Source of the DNA: a virus | Reading direction: 5' to 3' (one strand) | Length of the DNA: 35,934 nt | IMG/VR virus record: IMGVR_UViG_3300025466_000101 | Location: 1-35,934 of that record | Part shown: positions 19,378 through 29,860 of the stretch, piece after piece | How the letters are laid out: each line of letters opens with the position of its first letter | Position numbering within the stretch: position 1 is the stretch's first letter | The notes under the pieces: generated by a model | Database searches by the model: none | Seen by the model: the letters and a program-made list of their open reading frames with translations, nothing else | Told to the model about the DNA's origin: nothing | Translations under genes and position numbers: made by a program

Positions 19378-21141
19378 ATGCTCGGTCCATCTATCGAAGA
19401 AATCTCGGCAATGCTTTTAGAACGCCAAGGTATTCGCGGTCCCGTTCTTAATGCAATGCGCGAATTGCGAGATACCTACAATGGCGATCTCGTTATTCCG
19501 CTACCCGAATTAGATAGGGTGGATAAGTCCTATGTTGCTAATCTGATTACAACAGGACTTGACCAATCGGCTATGCGTATTTCATCTACCATGCCAAGTG
19601 TTTTTTATCCTCCAGTTGAAGAAGGCAATCGCCCATCCGAGAAGCGAGCCAATACTCGCATGCGAGCCACCCTTGGCTGGTGGGAAACAAACAATATGCA
19701 ATTGAAGATGCGCCGTAGGGCAAGGCATTTAATTGGCTACGCATCTAGCCCAGTTGTTTTGCGCCCAGATAAAAAATGGGGTGCGGCTCGTTGGGATATT
19801 CGTGACCCACTTAATACCTTTCCTTCCGATGGTGGCGACCCAGACCAGATAACCCCAGACAATTGCATCTTTACTTACACGCGCTCTCGCACTTGGCTTA
19901 AAACTCGCTACCCCGATGCTGAATCTCGTTTGCGTAGAAATGAAAAAACTAAAGATTCAGACATGATTAACATGGTTGAATACCATGATGGTGAAGTTAT
20001 GGTTCTTCTTGCCAATTCATCTGTAAGTGCTTCACAATGGGATACCAAAATAACTGGAACTCCTAGCGTTGAATTAGAACGCGTTGCCAATCGAACTGGT
20101 CTTTGCATGGTTGTTTCCCCTGGAAGAATTACTTTAGATCGCCCAATGGGTCAATTTGATTCTTTAATCGGCATGTATGCCCTTCGAGCCAAGCTGACTG
20201 CCCTTGAAGTAACCGCCGTAGAGCGTGGCATCTTTCCAGATACCTACCTTATCTCGCGCCCTGGTGAAACTGCCAAGTTTATTGCAGGTCCTTATGATGG
20301 TCGCTCCGGTCAAGTGAATGTAGTTTCTGGTGGAGAAATCCGCGAGATGACAACTCAACCAAGCCCAGCAACTAATAACCTTATTAACACGATTGAACGC
20401 GCTGAACGCGTTGCCTCTGGTACTCCTGCTGAATTCGGTGGGGAATCTACATCAAACATCCGAACAGGAAAACGTGGTGATTCGATTCTATCTGCGGTAG
20501 TTGATTTTCCTATTCAAGAATCACAGGAAATCCTTGCCGCTTCCTTACAAGAAGAAAACAAGCGAGCAATCGCTATTGCTAAAACTTATTTTGGCAATGA
20601 ACGCAAATCGTTTTATGTATCTGCTCGTAACGCAAAAGGACATATTGATTATGTCCCTAGCAAAGATTTTGAAAACGATAACAACATTGTTGCCTATTCC
20701 CACTCTGGTTCAGACATTAACGGGCTTATCGTTGCATTAGGTCAGCGCGTAAGTATTGGAATCATGTCAAAGCAAACTGCACAAGAAATTGACCCAATGA
20801 TTGAAGATGCGGAAAAAGAAAAAGAACGCGTTATCGCAGAAGGTTTGGAGCAATCTCTTTTGCAATCAATCCAAGCACAAGCCCAACAAGGCGCAATTCC
20901 ACCAGCAGATGTAGCAGCAATTGATGTTGAGGTAAGAAAAGGCGCAACCCTTGGGGAAGCAGTAACAAAAGTTCACGAAGCGGCTCAAAAACGCCAAGCC
21001 ACACCTGCTCCTGCTGGCGCACCTGAAACACAACCTGGTCTTGCACAACCCGGACAAGGGGCAGAACAACCAGCGCAAGGCGCACCTGCGCCACAAGATG
21101 TCGGTTCATTCTTGGCTTCACTTAGCAATGGAGGTAAGTAA
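19378..21141 (+). CDS. Portal protein
   Basis: A 587-residue protein. Position after the terminase, length and sequence fit a portal: an N-terminal clip/wing region (LRDTYNGDLVIPLPELDRVD, NLITTGLDQSAMRISSTMPS), a stretch of basic and aromatic residues, and a long helical stem (GLIVALGQRVSIGIMSKQTA). The C-terminal 45 residues are Pro/Gln/Ala/Gly-rich and probably flexible inside the head. Twelve copies would form the packaging and ejection channel. AGAAGGA lies upstream of the ATG. Confidence 0.85.
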   Translation: MLGPSIEEISAMLLERQGIRGPVLNAMRELRDTYNGDLVIPLPELDRVDKSYVANLITTGLDQSAMRISSTMPSVFYPPVEEGNRPSEKRANTRMRATLGWWETNNMQLKMRRRARHLIGYASSPVVLRPDKKWGAARWDIRDPLNTFPSDGGDPDQITPDNCIFTYTRSRTWLKTRYPDAESRLRRNEKTKDSDMINMVEYHDGEVMVLLANSSVSASQWDTKITGTPSVELERVANRTGLCMVVSPGRITLDRPMGQFDSLIGMYALRAKLTALEVTAVERGIFPDTYLISRPGETAKFIAGPYDGRSGQVNVVSGGEIREMTTQPSPATNNLINTIERAERVASGTPAEFGGESTSNIRTGKRGDSILSAVVDFPIQESQEILAASLQEENKRAIAIAKTYFGNERKSFYVSARNAKGHIDYVPSKDFENDNNIVAYSHSGSDINGLIVALGQRVSIGIMSKQTAQEIDPMIEDAEKEKERVIAEGLEQSLLQSIQAQAQQGAIPPADVAAIDVEVRKGATLGEAVTKVHEAAQKRQATPAPAGAPETQPGLAQPGQGAEQPAQGAPAPQDVGSFLASLSNGGK

Positions 21142-21653
21142 TGCCACGCGGGGGAAAGCGTTCTGGCAAGGTTGGGGTTCAATACGCCAATCGTTCTGAT
21201 TTGCGTGGAGCAAATGTAGTTTCAGCGCAACCCGTTAATACCGCTTTGTCAAAGTTGGCTAACACCGCTGTTCCTGGACAACAGTACGGACAAGCCAAAG
21301 CACAACTCGATGCACAAAAAGCCGTTCCTATGGGTGGCGCACCTGCTCCGCTTTCTTTGCCAGCGCAACAAGCAGGGGTAAGCCAAGGCGCACCTCAAGG
21401 CTTGCCTTCCATGCCACCAGTCACACCTCTTTCTCAACCAACCGATCATGGGCTACCAATCACAACAGGTATTCCAAATAGCCCTGGTGCTGGACCTGAA
21501 GCCATGATGCAAACTGTTCAAACTAGCCCAGCGCAACAAGCTCTGGCTCAATTAAATTCTTTGGGTAACAATGTGTCCCCACAAGTTGCTTTCGTGCGTA
21601 ACTACCTTGCCATGCAAGCACAAAACCAATCCCCTCATGGAACGGCTATTTAA
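21141..21653 (+). CDS. Pro/Gln-rich virion protein
   Basis: A 170-residue protein overlapping the portal stop by one base. The N-terminus is basic (PRGGKRSGKVGVQYANRSD), the remainder low-complexity Ala/Gln/Pro/Gly, and the end (ALAQLNSLGNNVSPQVAFVR) is helical. This composition resembles portal-associated or internal proteins packed with DNA. Function not recognised. The next gene begins immediately after its stop. Confidence 0.65.
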   Translation: MPRGGKRSGKVGVQYANRSDLRGANVVSAQPVNTALSKLANTAVPGQQYGQAKAQLDAQKAVPMGGAPAPLSLPAQQAGVSQGAPQGLPSMPPVTPLSQPTDHGLPITTGIPNSPGAGPEAMMQTVQTSPAQQALAQLNSLGNNVSPQVAFVRNYLAMQAQNQSPHGTAI

Positions 21654-24600
21654 TTGGCTAATCAAACGCCACCAGTACCACCAGCATCCGCGCCTCAAGT
21701 TAATACTTATACACCTGCTGGTGATGGAATCTTAAATAACCCAAGTGCCACTTCGCTTGCCGATTTTATTAACAATGCCCACGCATCTGGATTTGGAAAC
21801 ATAGACCCAAATATCACAACAACCATTGGGCAATCAATGGGCAACAATAACGGGGCAAAAACTGTTTTAACAACCATTAAAAACGGATTAGCCGTACCCA
21901 ATAAAACTTCGCAATACCTTTATGAGCCATCTGCCATGAATCCTACGCAGACAATTAGCAAGGTAGTTCAAGACCACATCATCAATACTGGACTTCAAAC
22001 TTTTCATGCTAGTTCAATTGCTCAACTTCAACAAAAGATTTCAGATGCCACTTTTAACGGCATTAAGGGTGGCTATTCCCCTGGGCTTCCTATCAATGGA
22101 GTCTGGAACAATGATTGGAACAACGCCCTTTATCAATACCATCAAGACCAAATAAATCAACCTGGCGTTGGAACTTTTAGCGCACGAAATACATTTAATA
22201 CAATTTTTGGCGAATCGTGGTTGAGCCATGCAATCCCGCTTGTTGCCAGCGTTATTAAATCTATTCCTGGAGATGTTCTTAAAGGCTTGGGTGATGGATA
22301 CAAACTTACCGCCGATGCCTATACCGCACTTGAAAACTTTGTAGGCAATAGCCAAACTGGAAATGAAGCAAGGGCAACAACCACAGATATTGCAAATCAT
22401 TTAGCAAACGCTGGAAGAATTGCCGAAGGACAAAAAACCCTTACCAATGTCGAATACGCAAATCAAAGCAACGCAGAAAGTTTGCTTAACATTGCATCTG
22501 CGGCTATGGCTCTTTCAAGCATCGGCAAATTGGGCGAAGGCGCAGTTGGGGCAGTTAAAGGTGGCATCGCGGTTGGCAAAGAAGCTGGGGCAACCAACGC
22601 TGCCAAAGCCCTTGTTACCGATATCGGCCCACAAAAGCCAGAAGGTATTGCCAACTGGATTATGAACTCAGTATTGCCTGAAACCGCTACTGGCAATCGC
22701 CTTGTTTTTACCAGACGGCTTCACGATGTCCCACGCCTTGCTTTTACCAAATGGCTTCACAATGTCCCAGCCGTTAAAGGTTTAGTTAATGGCTTAGATA
22801 AAGCCGCAACCGAAGGTTACCAAGCCTATACAACCCTTCGTTCTGTCGCCGCAACCCCTTATCGCCTCCCAATAGTAGGAATCGCTGGAAAGATAGCGCA
22901 AGATACTTCCGTTGCCGGAATTAAACTTGGGCTTCAAGGTCACGCTGAAAACTGGATGGGCGATCCTAACGGAACTGCCGCCTATTCACTCGACCACTTA
23001 ACTCCTATTGCTGGCAATCTTGGAAACGCACTTAACATTATTCAATTGGGGGCACATGCTCCAGCATGGAACGCTGGCGGTCCTTCATTTGAAGTTGGTC
23101 AAAAAATAGCCAATATTCATCAACAACTTTCTGATGCGCTCAATAGCACGGGGGTTATCTCTGGTTATGAACGCGGTACTGGGGCTAATTTCCTTGATGA
23201 AGTCAATAAACTTAAAAATGCTGGCGTTGAAGATGCTTACGCAGTTCGCTCTCAACAACTTTCTAGCAAATATCTTGACAATGCCGCAGCGCACTCAGCG
23301 CAATCAGTTACTAATACGGCAATTCAAAAAGGTTTAATTGATGGAACTAACGCCGACCAACGCCTTCGTTATTTACAAAATGCACAATCGGCTATTCGCA
23401 ATAACCCAAGCCTTCTTCAAGAAGCGTTACAAAGTTATGCGACAAAGCCTATGCAATGGGAAACCGACTTAGCAAAGGAAATGCAAGTTTCCCAAGAAGA
23501 TGCTCGCACCGCACTTGGTCATGGACTTGAAAACCTTACCCAAGCGCAATTGCTTTTCAAACAACATGTTTTGCCTAACCTTTCTAAATTTACTACCCCA
23601 GCCAGCCTTGCTGGTGAAGATACATCATGGATGTCAATTGATTCCCCATTGATGCCCGAAGATGCCGTATCTAAGTTAATGTCCCCAGAGGACATTGCCA
23701 AAGCAAATAAAGAATCTGCTGCACCTATCGCATCTAATCAAATAAAGCGCATCCAAGCCCTTTTGCGCGATAAGGGAATTACAGATAAAGAATCACGCAT
23801 TGCTTATCTCAATAAGTTTTTACAACGCACAGACATTACCTCAACTAAGAATCTTAATAGCGGTGAAGCAGATCGCCTTATTAAGAGTTTAGTTCCCAAA
23901 TCACCAACCTTGCGTGATGCTCAAAATGCCTCACTTTCCGATGCCGCACTTCCATCTCATTTTGGCTTATCAAGAATTGAAACACTTCACGCCAATGATG
24001 TTCAAGGTTTGGCAAGTCAATTCTATGCAGACCTTGAAAAAGCAAAGCCCGGATTTAAGGCTCCCGAAACCTTAGATAACCTAGAACCTACCAGCGGTGA
24101 TAATTTTGGTGCAAATGCTCAAGCATCCGTACTTCCCAAAACATTTGACCCTAAAACCGCTACAACCGCTGAATTAAGACTTCGTGTTAATGTTGAACAA
24201 ATTTTAGGCACAGAACTTGGTCGCAATATTAGAGATTTGCAATATGTACCAACACAAGACCTTATTAAGTTGATGGTAGAGAAATCTACTTGGCTTGCTT
24301 CAGATGCCCACCTTCCTGCCGATGGCTCCCTTGATGAAGTAAACAAAATGATTAACGACCTTGGTTACAAGATTAACTATGGAACAGATGTCGGTCATAA
24401 CTGGACAGACCCAACTCTTTCTAGTGACTTACTTGGCGAAAGCCGTAATGATTTTCAAAAAGCCGCAGATAAACTGGGACTTAACTTGGCTCAATCTGAC
24501 CCATCTTTAGCCGCGCAAGCTGGGCGTACCGCCGCAAATAAAACCCTTCAAAACGCAATTACAAAAATTATTGCTAAGGGAAATAACAATTTGCCACCTT

Positions 24601-26663
24601 GGGTTACTGGCTCACGCCTTATGTCTTACGCCCAAGACATTATTAAGCCAACCGTTAGCGGTCCGGCAAAGTATTACATGGACTTGATGAATAGTCCTTT
24701 GGGCAAAGTCGCATCCCTTCGCATTGGAGGAGGAAGCGTATGGAGCAAGGAAGTTAATAAGTTAATTGGAACCACAGTTAAAAATCTTGATGGTTCCGAT
24801 TGGACATTGGCTACTAAAGACCAAGCCGCCGAATACATCAAAACCACAATCGCTTCAGCCAATACCCCACAAACTTGGTTGAAGAAAGACTGGATGACCG
24901 CCATGACCGACAAAGGTGATATTCGCGGAATGATTCTTAATAACAAAGGTTTTGAAACACAAGCCGTTGGACTTAGCACAAAAGAAGCAAGCGACCTTTG
25001 GTATGCCATGCAAAAGGGTTTGCGTTCAACCCCGCATTACATCAATGGCATTAACCCTCTTAGCCGTTTAATGAATTCTTCATTTGGGTTTGTCAATGTT
25101 CCACTTTCCGTTAATGGTCATAGAATTCTTGACCTTACTGGCAAAATTCAACCCTCTCTTATTAACCTTCGCTACTTATACTCACCACTTCAAGCATGGC
25201 TTCGTGTTTCCAAATCAGCCGTTAAGGGTGTCAATGAGTCAATGCCGATTTCCTACAACCCAGCCGCATCTCTCAAGGAACTTGGGGCAAAGGTGGAAGC
25301 CGATGCTTATGCTTTGGCAGATAAAATTTATGGCACAGATAAAAACGCTCAAGAAGTAGCAGATTTTACAAACAAAGAATTTGATTCCAAAGACCTTGCC
25401 AATATTTACAACCCACGCGCCACCCTTGCTCGCACAGTTCATTATGTGGCACAAAACATGAAAGAAGAAGGCAAGGCAATCAATACGGCAGAAGGTGAAG
25501 CCGAACTCAAATCTCGCGTGGATGCAATCAATAACTATGGAAATCGTACTGCTGCTGAAAAATCCGTTAATGCTTTTTTCTTTCCATTCTCATTTGAAAA
25601 GACCGTTGCCCGCGAACTTGGTGGCGCACTTTTAGATAACCCATCACTTCGTATGATGACTGCTGCTGCTATCGCTGCCTACAATTCATCTGACGGGCAA
25701 AAGACAAAGGCTTGGATGGAAGCCAATTTGCCATTGTTCAAAGAAGCTGAGAAATTAAATCCTTACTATCATGGTGTTGGCCCAGGCGTTTTCGGTGGAA
25801 TTAACAAAACCCCATATTCGGTTGCCGAGCAATTTTTATACGGTGGAAAAACCAGCACAAATCTTAACGGGGTATCTGATGCCGATAAGTTAAGTCTATT
25901 TGTTCACATGCTCATGCCAAAGCCAATTACTACCAAGGCTTCGGCTACCGCCATGCTTGCCCTTGTTCCAGCATTGAAAGATTTATCTACCAATGTCATT
26001 GGCTACAACCCTTCTTCAAACGCACCCCCCAATTGGGGTGGCGCACTTAAAGATTCAGCCAAAACTTTATGGTGGGAAGCAGGAAGCGCAATTACCAAAC
26101 TTTCACATGGTCAAATCTTTGGTCACGCCAATACCGACAATTGGCAAAACCAAGGTCATCTGCCTTACCAAGAACAACAGACAAAGGCTTGGGATTTGCG
26201 TTCGAAGATCATCACCTACGCTTCCCAAGCGTTAGATGCCAACCGTCATGGTGGGCAATTCGCATGGCCTGATACATTCCCAGCAGGTTTCGCTGGTCAA
26301 AAAGTAGATATGACAAGCCTTAATAATCTTGTTCACCATGTTTATCCAGCCTATGACCCATCTAAAGCCTTTACCGCAGTAGCAAATAAAACAACTGCTA
26401 TTTCAGAAGAACGCGTGGCAATTGCCAGCAACAAGACTCTTGGCATCTTGCCGTATTTCAACGCCTTCGTAACTCAAAGTGATAAACTTCAAGCGTATAT
26501 TCAAAAAAATTCACTTAGCCCAAATTTCGACCCAGCCCCAATTGCTCCATACATGGATGAATTGCGACAAGCCGCCGCAAAGTTGGCATCACGCGATGCT
26601 ACTTTCCCGACTTTCTATGCCAAGTATTACGCTTCTAAATATGGTCCATTGAAAGGATTATGA
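21654..26663 (+). CDS. Giant internal virion / DNA-ejection protein
   Basis: A 1669-residue protein with a TTG start directly after the upstream stop. In podoviruses, very large proteins near the portal act as internal core proteins ejected with the genome; no tape-measure-type repeats or membrane stack are seen. Residues of about 120-170 (QKISDATFNGIKGGY, then PINGVWNNDWNNALYQYH) faintly resemble a peptidoglycan-binding domain. Residues of about 275-310 are Ala/Gly-rich and hydrophobic and could insert in a membrane. A 12-residue tandem duplication lies at about 350-373. It sits unusually before the scaffold. The function is inferred from size and place. Confidence 0.6.
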   Translation: MANQTPPVPPASAPQVNTYTPAGDGILNNPSATSLADFINNAHASGFGNIDPNITTTIGQSMGNNNGAKTVLTTIKNGLAVPNKTSQYLYEPSAMNPTQTISKVVQDHIINTGLQTFHASSIAQLQQKISDATFNGIKGGYSPGLPINGVWNNDWNNALYQYHQDQINQPGVGTFSARNTFNTIFGESWLSHAIPLVASVIKSIPGDVLKGLGDGYKLTADAYTALENFVGNSQTGNEARATTTDIANHLANAGRIAEGQKTLTNVEYANQSNAESLLNIASAAMALSSIGKLGEGAVGAVKGGIAVGKEAGATNAAKALVTDIGPQKPEGIANWIMNSVLPETATGNRLVFTRRLHDVPRLAFTKWLHNVPAVKGLVNGLDKAATEGYQAYTTLRSVAATPYRLPIVGIAGKIAQDTSVAGIKLGLQGHAENWMGDPNGTAAYSLDHLTPIAGNLGNALNIIQLGAHAPAWNAGGPSFEVGQKIANIHQQLSDALNSTGVISGYERGTGANFLDEVNKLKNAGVEDAYAVRSQQLSSKYLDNAAAHSAQSVTNTAIQKGLIDGTNADQRLRYLQNAQSAIRNNPSLLQEALQSYATKPMQWETDLAKEMQVSQEDARTALGHGLENLTQAQLLFKQHVLPNLSKFTTPASLAGEDTSWMSIDSPLMPEDAVSKLMSPEDIAKANKESAAPIASNQIKRIQALLRDKGITDKESRIAYLNKFLQRTDITSTKNLNSGEADRLIKSLVPKSPTLRDAQNASLSDAALPSHFGLSRIETLHANDVQGLASQFYADLEKAKPGFKAPETLDNLEPTSGDNFGANAQASVLPKTFDPKTATTAELRLRVNVEQILGTELGRNIRDLQYVPTQDLIKLMVEKSTWLASDAHLPADGSLDEVNKMINDLGYKINYGTDVGHNWTDPTLSSDLLGESRNDFQKAADKLGLNLAQSDPSLAAQAGRTAANKTLQNAITKIIAKGNNNLPPWVTGSRLMSYAQDIIKPTVSGPAKYYMDLMNSPLGKVASLRIGGGSVWSKEVNKLIGTTVKNLDGSDWTLATKDQAAEYIKTTIASANTPQTWLKKDWMTAMTDKGDIRGMILNNKGFETQAVGLSTKEASDLWYAMQKGLRSTPHYINGINPLSRLMNSSFGFVNVPLSVNGHRILDLTGKIQPSLINLRYLYSPLQAWLRVSKSAVKGVNESMPISYNPAASLKELGAKVEADAYALADKIYGTDKNAQEVADFTNKEFDSKDLANIYNPRATLARTVHYVAQNMKEEGKAINTAEGEAELKSRVDAINNYGNRTAAEKSVNAFFFPFSFEKTVARELGGALLDNPSLRMMTAAAIAAYNSSDGQKTKAWMEANLPLFKEAEKLNPYYHGVGPGVFGGINKTPYSVAEQFLYGGKTSTNLNGVSDADKLSLFVHMLMPKPITTKASATAMLALVPALKDLSTNVIGYNPSSNAPPNWGGALKDSAKTLWWEAGSAITKLSHGQIFGHANTDNWQNQGHLPYQEQQTKAWDLRSKIITYASQALDANRHGGQFAWPDTFPAGFAGQKVDMTSLNNLVHHVYPAYDPSKAFTAVANKTTAISEERVAIASNKTLGILPYFNAFVTQSDKLQAYIQKNSLSPNFDPAPIAPYMDELRQAAAKLASRDATFPTFYAKYYASKYGPLKGL
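22701..22772 (+). repeat. 36-bp imperfect tandem duplication in the giant virion gene
   Basis: Units 22701-22736 and 22737-22772 are near-identical and keep frame, encoding the related peptides LVFTRRLHDVPR and LAFTKWLHNVPA. Confidence 0.8.
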
Positions 26664-27562
26664 TGGGTAGCACTAAAACTCCTAAGCCACAAAAAACCTT
26701 GCCACCTAGCGGTGGTTCGGGAACTCCCGATGCTGGATTGACTGGTGGCTTTACCACCCTTCCTGGAACTTCGACCGCCGACCCTACGGGCTGGACTGCC
26801 GCATCCAAGGCAGAACTTGATACGACCGGACTCAACATTCCTGGGCTTTCGGGCAAAGCCACAGGAGCGCAAATTTTCGCGGCTATCGAATCTGCTGCAA
26901 AAACCAATGCTGGAAGCGGAAAGATTTGGGGCGCACTTCGCCCACTTATCGCAGTTGGCAACTCTTATACCAAGGCACAGGCTCGCGTAAATTGGTCATC
27001 TGCCGATGTCACCGCACTTCAAAAATACATTGCAGCTTGGAATAACTACAACACCACCAACCCATCTACCCCTGCAACCCTTGGCTCATGGGTCAATCTG
27101 ACCAAAAATACAACTGCCACTACTGGTGCTTCCGTTGGTCAAACTCTCAACTTGGTCACAACTACCCCAGTTAGCGTTCCAGCCCAAGCCGATTTAACTT
27201 CAGTTGCCCAACAAGCCTTCGCCTCAACCCTTGGTCGCTCTGCTTCCCCCAAAGAAGCCGCCGACTTTGCCAAGAAATATCAGGAACTTGTTCTCTCCTA
27301 TGGCTCTTCCAAAGATTTGGCTAAGGTTTCACAGTCGTTCCAAGCCCCAAGTAGCCCTATTCAGTTCCAGCAAAGCGGTCAAGCCCCTCAATCGGGTGCG
27401 CCTATTCCAAGTATGACTTCTGGCGTTAATGCCGTCACAGCCCCTCCTACGGCTTCTGTTGCGGCTTCTAACTACGCCGCCCAGACCAACCCAACCGAAG
27501 CATCGGCTCAAGCCGCTTCAGATGGCCTTAATCAGTTCATGTCCATGTTGAAGGGCGCATAA
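26660..27562 (+). CDS. Internal virion protein 1
   Basis: A 300-residue protein with an ATGA overlap at its start. A Pro/Thr/Gly-rich first part is followed by VAQQAFASTLGRSASPKEAADF (about 175-200) and an Ala/Asn/Gln-rich end (SNYAAQTNPTEASAQAASDG). This LGR-xPxxxE pattern with a NYAxxxNPxE ending is one I recall in consecutive internal virion genes of actinophages and environmental podoviruses. Probably a core or ejection protein packed with the giant protein. Confidence 0.65.
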   Translation: MMGSTKTPKPQKTLPPSGGSGTPDAGLTGGFTTLPGTSTADPTGWTAASKAELDTTGLNIPGLSGKATGAQIFAAIESAAKTNAGSGKIWGALRPLIAVGNSYTKAQARVNWSSADVTALQKYIAAWNNYNTTNPSTPATLGSWVNLTKNTTATTGASVGQTLNLVTTTPVSVPAQADLTSVAQQAFASTLGRSASPKEAADFAKKYQELVLSYGSSKDLAKVSQSFQAPSSPIQFQQSGQAPQSGAPIPSMTSGVNAVTAPPTASVAASNYAAQTNPTEASAQAASDGLNQFMSMLKGA

Positions 27563-28633
27563 ATGGCAACCCGTATTAACTCACCAAAACCTAAAGTCCC
27601 TACGGGTACTGGCACAATTTCGGCTAAAACTATCGCCGGCGTTGTCCCTCAAATCAATTTTGACCAAGCAACGCAAGATTACCTCAACCAAAACTTTGGT
27701 TCGATTGCGGCTTGGTATAACAACCCAAGTATCGGACCCGTTCTCAAAGCAGCCTTGGTTGCTGGCAAGGGTGGAACCGCCCTTCAAGGTGAGGCTTATG
27801 CTGACTTTATCCGTACCCATGCGGTAGATGCCAACGGCAATGTTATCCAAGACTCTAAAAACTCTTGGTGGAACAACAACGCTAAAACAATCCGCGATGC
27901 TCAAGCCCAAAAAATTACAGACCCAGCCACTTACAATGCTGGAGTCAATGGAGTTCTTACTTCTTCGGTTAATCCTGTAGCCACAGAACTTGGAATCCAA
28001 CTTAGCCCAGATGCTCTTAATTCTGTTGCCGAACAAGCCTATATAAATGGCTGGACTTCAACCGATCAAATTAAATCTGCTTTGGTCAGCCAATATCATT
28101 ACGATCCACTTGCTACGGCTACCCAAGGCGGAACTCTTGGCAAGACTATTGCCGACCTTTCCACCATTGCTAGTAACTATGGAATCCCACTTCCTAAAGA
28201 CCCAACGCAAATTGAAAGTTTCATTAAGCAAATTGTTGCCCCTGGAAATCAGAATCCAGCTCTCGGTGGCAATGCTGAAGAAATCTTTACTGAATACGCC
28301 AAAAACCAAGCAAAGGCTTTGTATCCTTGGATGTCAAGTGCCATTGCTAACGGCATCAGCGTTAAGTCCTATCTCACACCTTATCAAACGCAGATTGCCA
28401 ACACCCTTGATATTTCCCCAGATTCGATTAACTGGCAAGACCCTAAGTGGCAAGGTTTAATCAATATTCCAGACCCAACTAAGTCCGATCAAACCATCCA
28501 AGCCAATATGAATCAAGTAATGAAAACCATTAAGACAGACCCTCAATACGGGTGGAATTACACCAACGCGGCTAAAACACAAGCCTCAGACTTTGCAAGC
28601 CAACTTAAGACTATGTTCGGATTACAGGGGTAA
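27563..28633 (+). CDS. Internal virion protein 2
   Basis: A 356-residue protein beginning immediately after the upstream stop. It is helical, with the C-terminal motif series AKALYPWMSSAIANGISVKS, LTPYQTQIANTLDISPDSI and then KTIKTDPQYGWNYTNAAK. This series occurs in a family of phage internal proteins placed between portal and capsid (recalled, not searched). It is likely a component of the ejected core that forms a channel with its neighbours. Confidence 0.68.
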   Translation: MATRINSPKPKVPTGTGTISAKTIAGVVPQINFDQATQDYLNQNFGSIAAWYNNPSIGPVLKAALVAGKGGTALQGEAYADFIRTHAVDANGNVIQDSKNSWWNNNAKTIRDAQAQKITDPATYNAGVNGVLTSSVNPVATELGIQLSPDALNSVAEQAYINGWTSTDQIKSALVSQYHYDPLATATQGGTLGKTIADLSTIASNYGIPLPKDPTQIESFIKQIVAPGNQNPALGGNAEEIFTEYAKNQAKALYPWMSSAIANGISVKSYLTPYQTQIANTLDISPDSINWQDPKWQGLINIPDPTKSDQTIQANMNQVMKTIKTDPQYGWNYTNAAKTQASDFASQLKTMFGLQG

Positions 28634-28636
28634 ATC

Positions 28637-29857
28637 ATGGCAACTAAGAAAACCAATAACGCAACCCCACCAAAACTATCTTCAGGTGTGCAATATGTAG
28701 GTTCTCAACTTCAGTATGTTTCTCCTACTGGTCAAATACTTCCCGTATCGGCTGCCCCAACTACGCCTACTGGTTCTGGAACACCAACAACGCCACCAAC
28801 AACGCCACCAATTTCTCCAGCAATTCCTCCAGCAAATCCAGTAAATCCTTTGGCTAAGGGAACAGTTGTCGGAACTCCCCAAGTTATTAAAAATGCAGAT
28901 GGAACTATCACCACAGTTAGCACAGTCGCAGATGGCAATGGTGGATTTACAAGTTCGCAAACAACTTCTGGAACACCAACATTTACCCCTTCAGCAAGTG
29001 ATGAATCTGCTATCGGGGCAATTGCAGATGTATTAGGTTCTGCTGGTCTTGGTTCAGTTGCTCAAACCGCATGGGCGCAATTGAACTCTGGAGTTCCAGC
29101 CTCTCAAATCATTTCAGATATTCGATCGGGAAATCCGATTTACGGAAACGCTTATGCTCAACGCTTTCCTGGCATGGCGGCTCTTGCGGCTAAAGGTCAA
29201 GCAATCAGTGAAGGTACATATATCAGTCTTGAAAAAAGTTACACAGAGGTATTGAAATCTGCTGGTATCCCTAGCGGAACTTTTGATACAACCGCCTATA
29301 TGGGAAATTTGATTGCTAATAACATCAACCCAACAGACCTTCAATCCCGTGTAACGGCAGCCCAAAATAGCGTTCTCTCTCTTGACCCAAATATTCGTCA
29401 ATACGCTTTGGATACTTACGGACTTGATTCAGGTCATCTTGCGGCATGGGCATTAGACCCAAGCCAAGCCTTGCCAAAAATCCAACAACAGGCTCAAGCC
29501 ATGCAAATCGGTGGCGCGGCTCTCCAGCAAGGATTTAAGGGCGCAGGAGCCAACGGGGAACTTACTATTGCCCAATCTGAAGCACTTGCTAACCAAGGTA
29601 TCAGCCAATCTCAGGCGCAAGCAGGGTTTAGCAACTTGGCTCAAGAAACCCAATTTGAAACCCAGTTACCTGGAGATGTGGCAACCGCCCTTAGCAACCA
29701 ACAACTTATTAACAGTCAATTCAAGTCCAACGGTTCAGATGTTCTTGCCTTCCAGCACCTTCAACAACAGAAGGTTAATGAGTTCAACCAAGGCGGAGCA
29801 ATTGCGGCTGATTCAAGCGGAATTAAGGGAATTGGCGCAAGCAATCTAACTGCTTAG
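28637..29857 (+). CDS. Internal virion protein 3
   Basis: A 406-residue protein. The N-terminal 90 residues are Pro/Thr-rich (PTTPTGSGTPTTPPTTPP). From about residue 210 there is a recognisable series, NINPTDLQSRVTAAQ, LDTYGLDSGHLAAWALDP, LANQGISQSQAQAGF and then the Gly-rich end GGAIAADSSGIKGIGAS. That series accompanies the previous gene's family in actinophage podovirus-like genomes, as I remember it. Probably the third ejected core protein. It ends the internal-protein block before the capsid leader. Confidence 0.68.
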   Translation: MATKKTNNATPPKLSSGVQYVGSQLQYVSPTGQILPVSAAPTTPTGSGTPTTPPTTPPISPAIPPANPVNPLAKGTVVGTPQVIKNADGTITTVSTVADGNGGFTSSQTTSGTPTFTPSASDESAIGAIADVLGSAGLGSVAQTAWAQLNSGVPASQIISDIRSGNPIYGNAYAQRFPGMAALAAKGQAISEGTYISLEKSYTEVLKSAGIPSGTFDTTAYMGNLIANNINPTDLQSRVTAAQNSVLSLDPNIRQYALDTYGLDSGHLAAWALDPSQALPKIQQQAQAMQIGGAALQQGFKGAGANGELTIAQSEALANQGISQSQAQAGFSNLAQETQFETQLPGDVATALSNQQLINSQFKSNGSDVLAFQHLQQQKVNEFNQGGAIAADSSGIKGIGASNLTA

Positions 29858-29860
29858 GTT

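Noticed and set aside
25239-25454. Minus-strand frames inside the giant virion gene
   Set aside because: No ribosome binding sites, Cys/Phe/Ile-rich shadow composition, and fully covered by a strong plus-strand gene.
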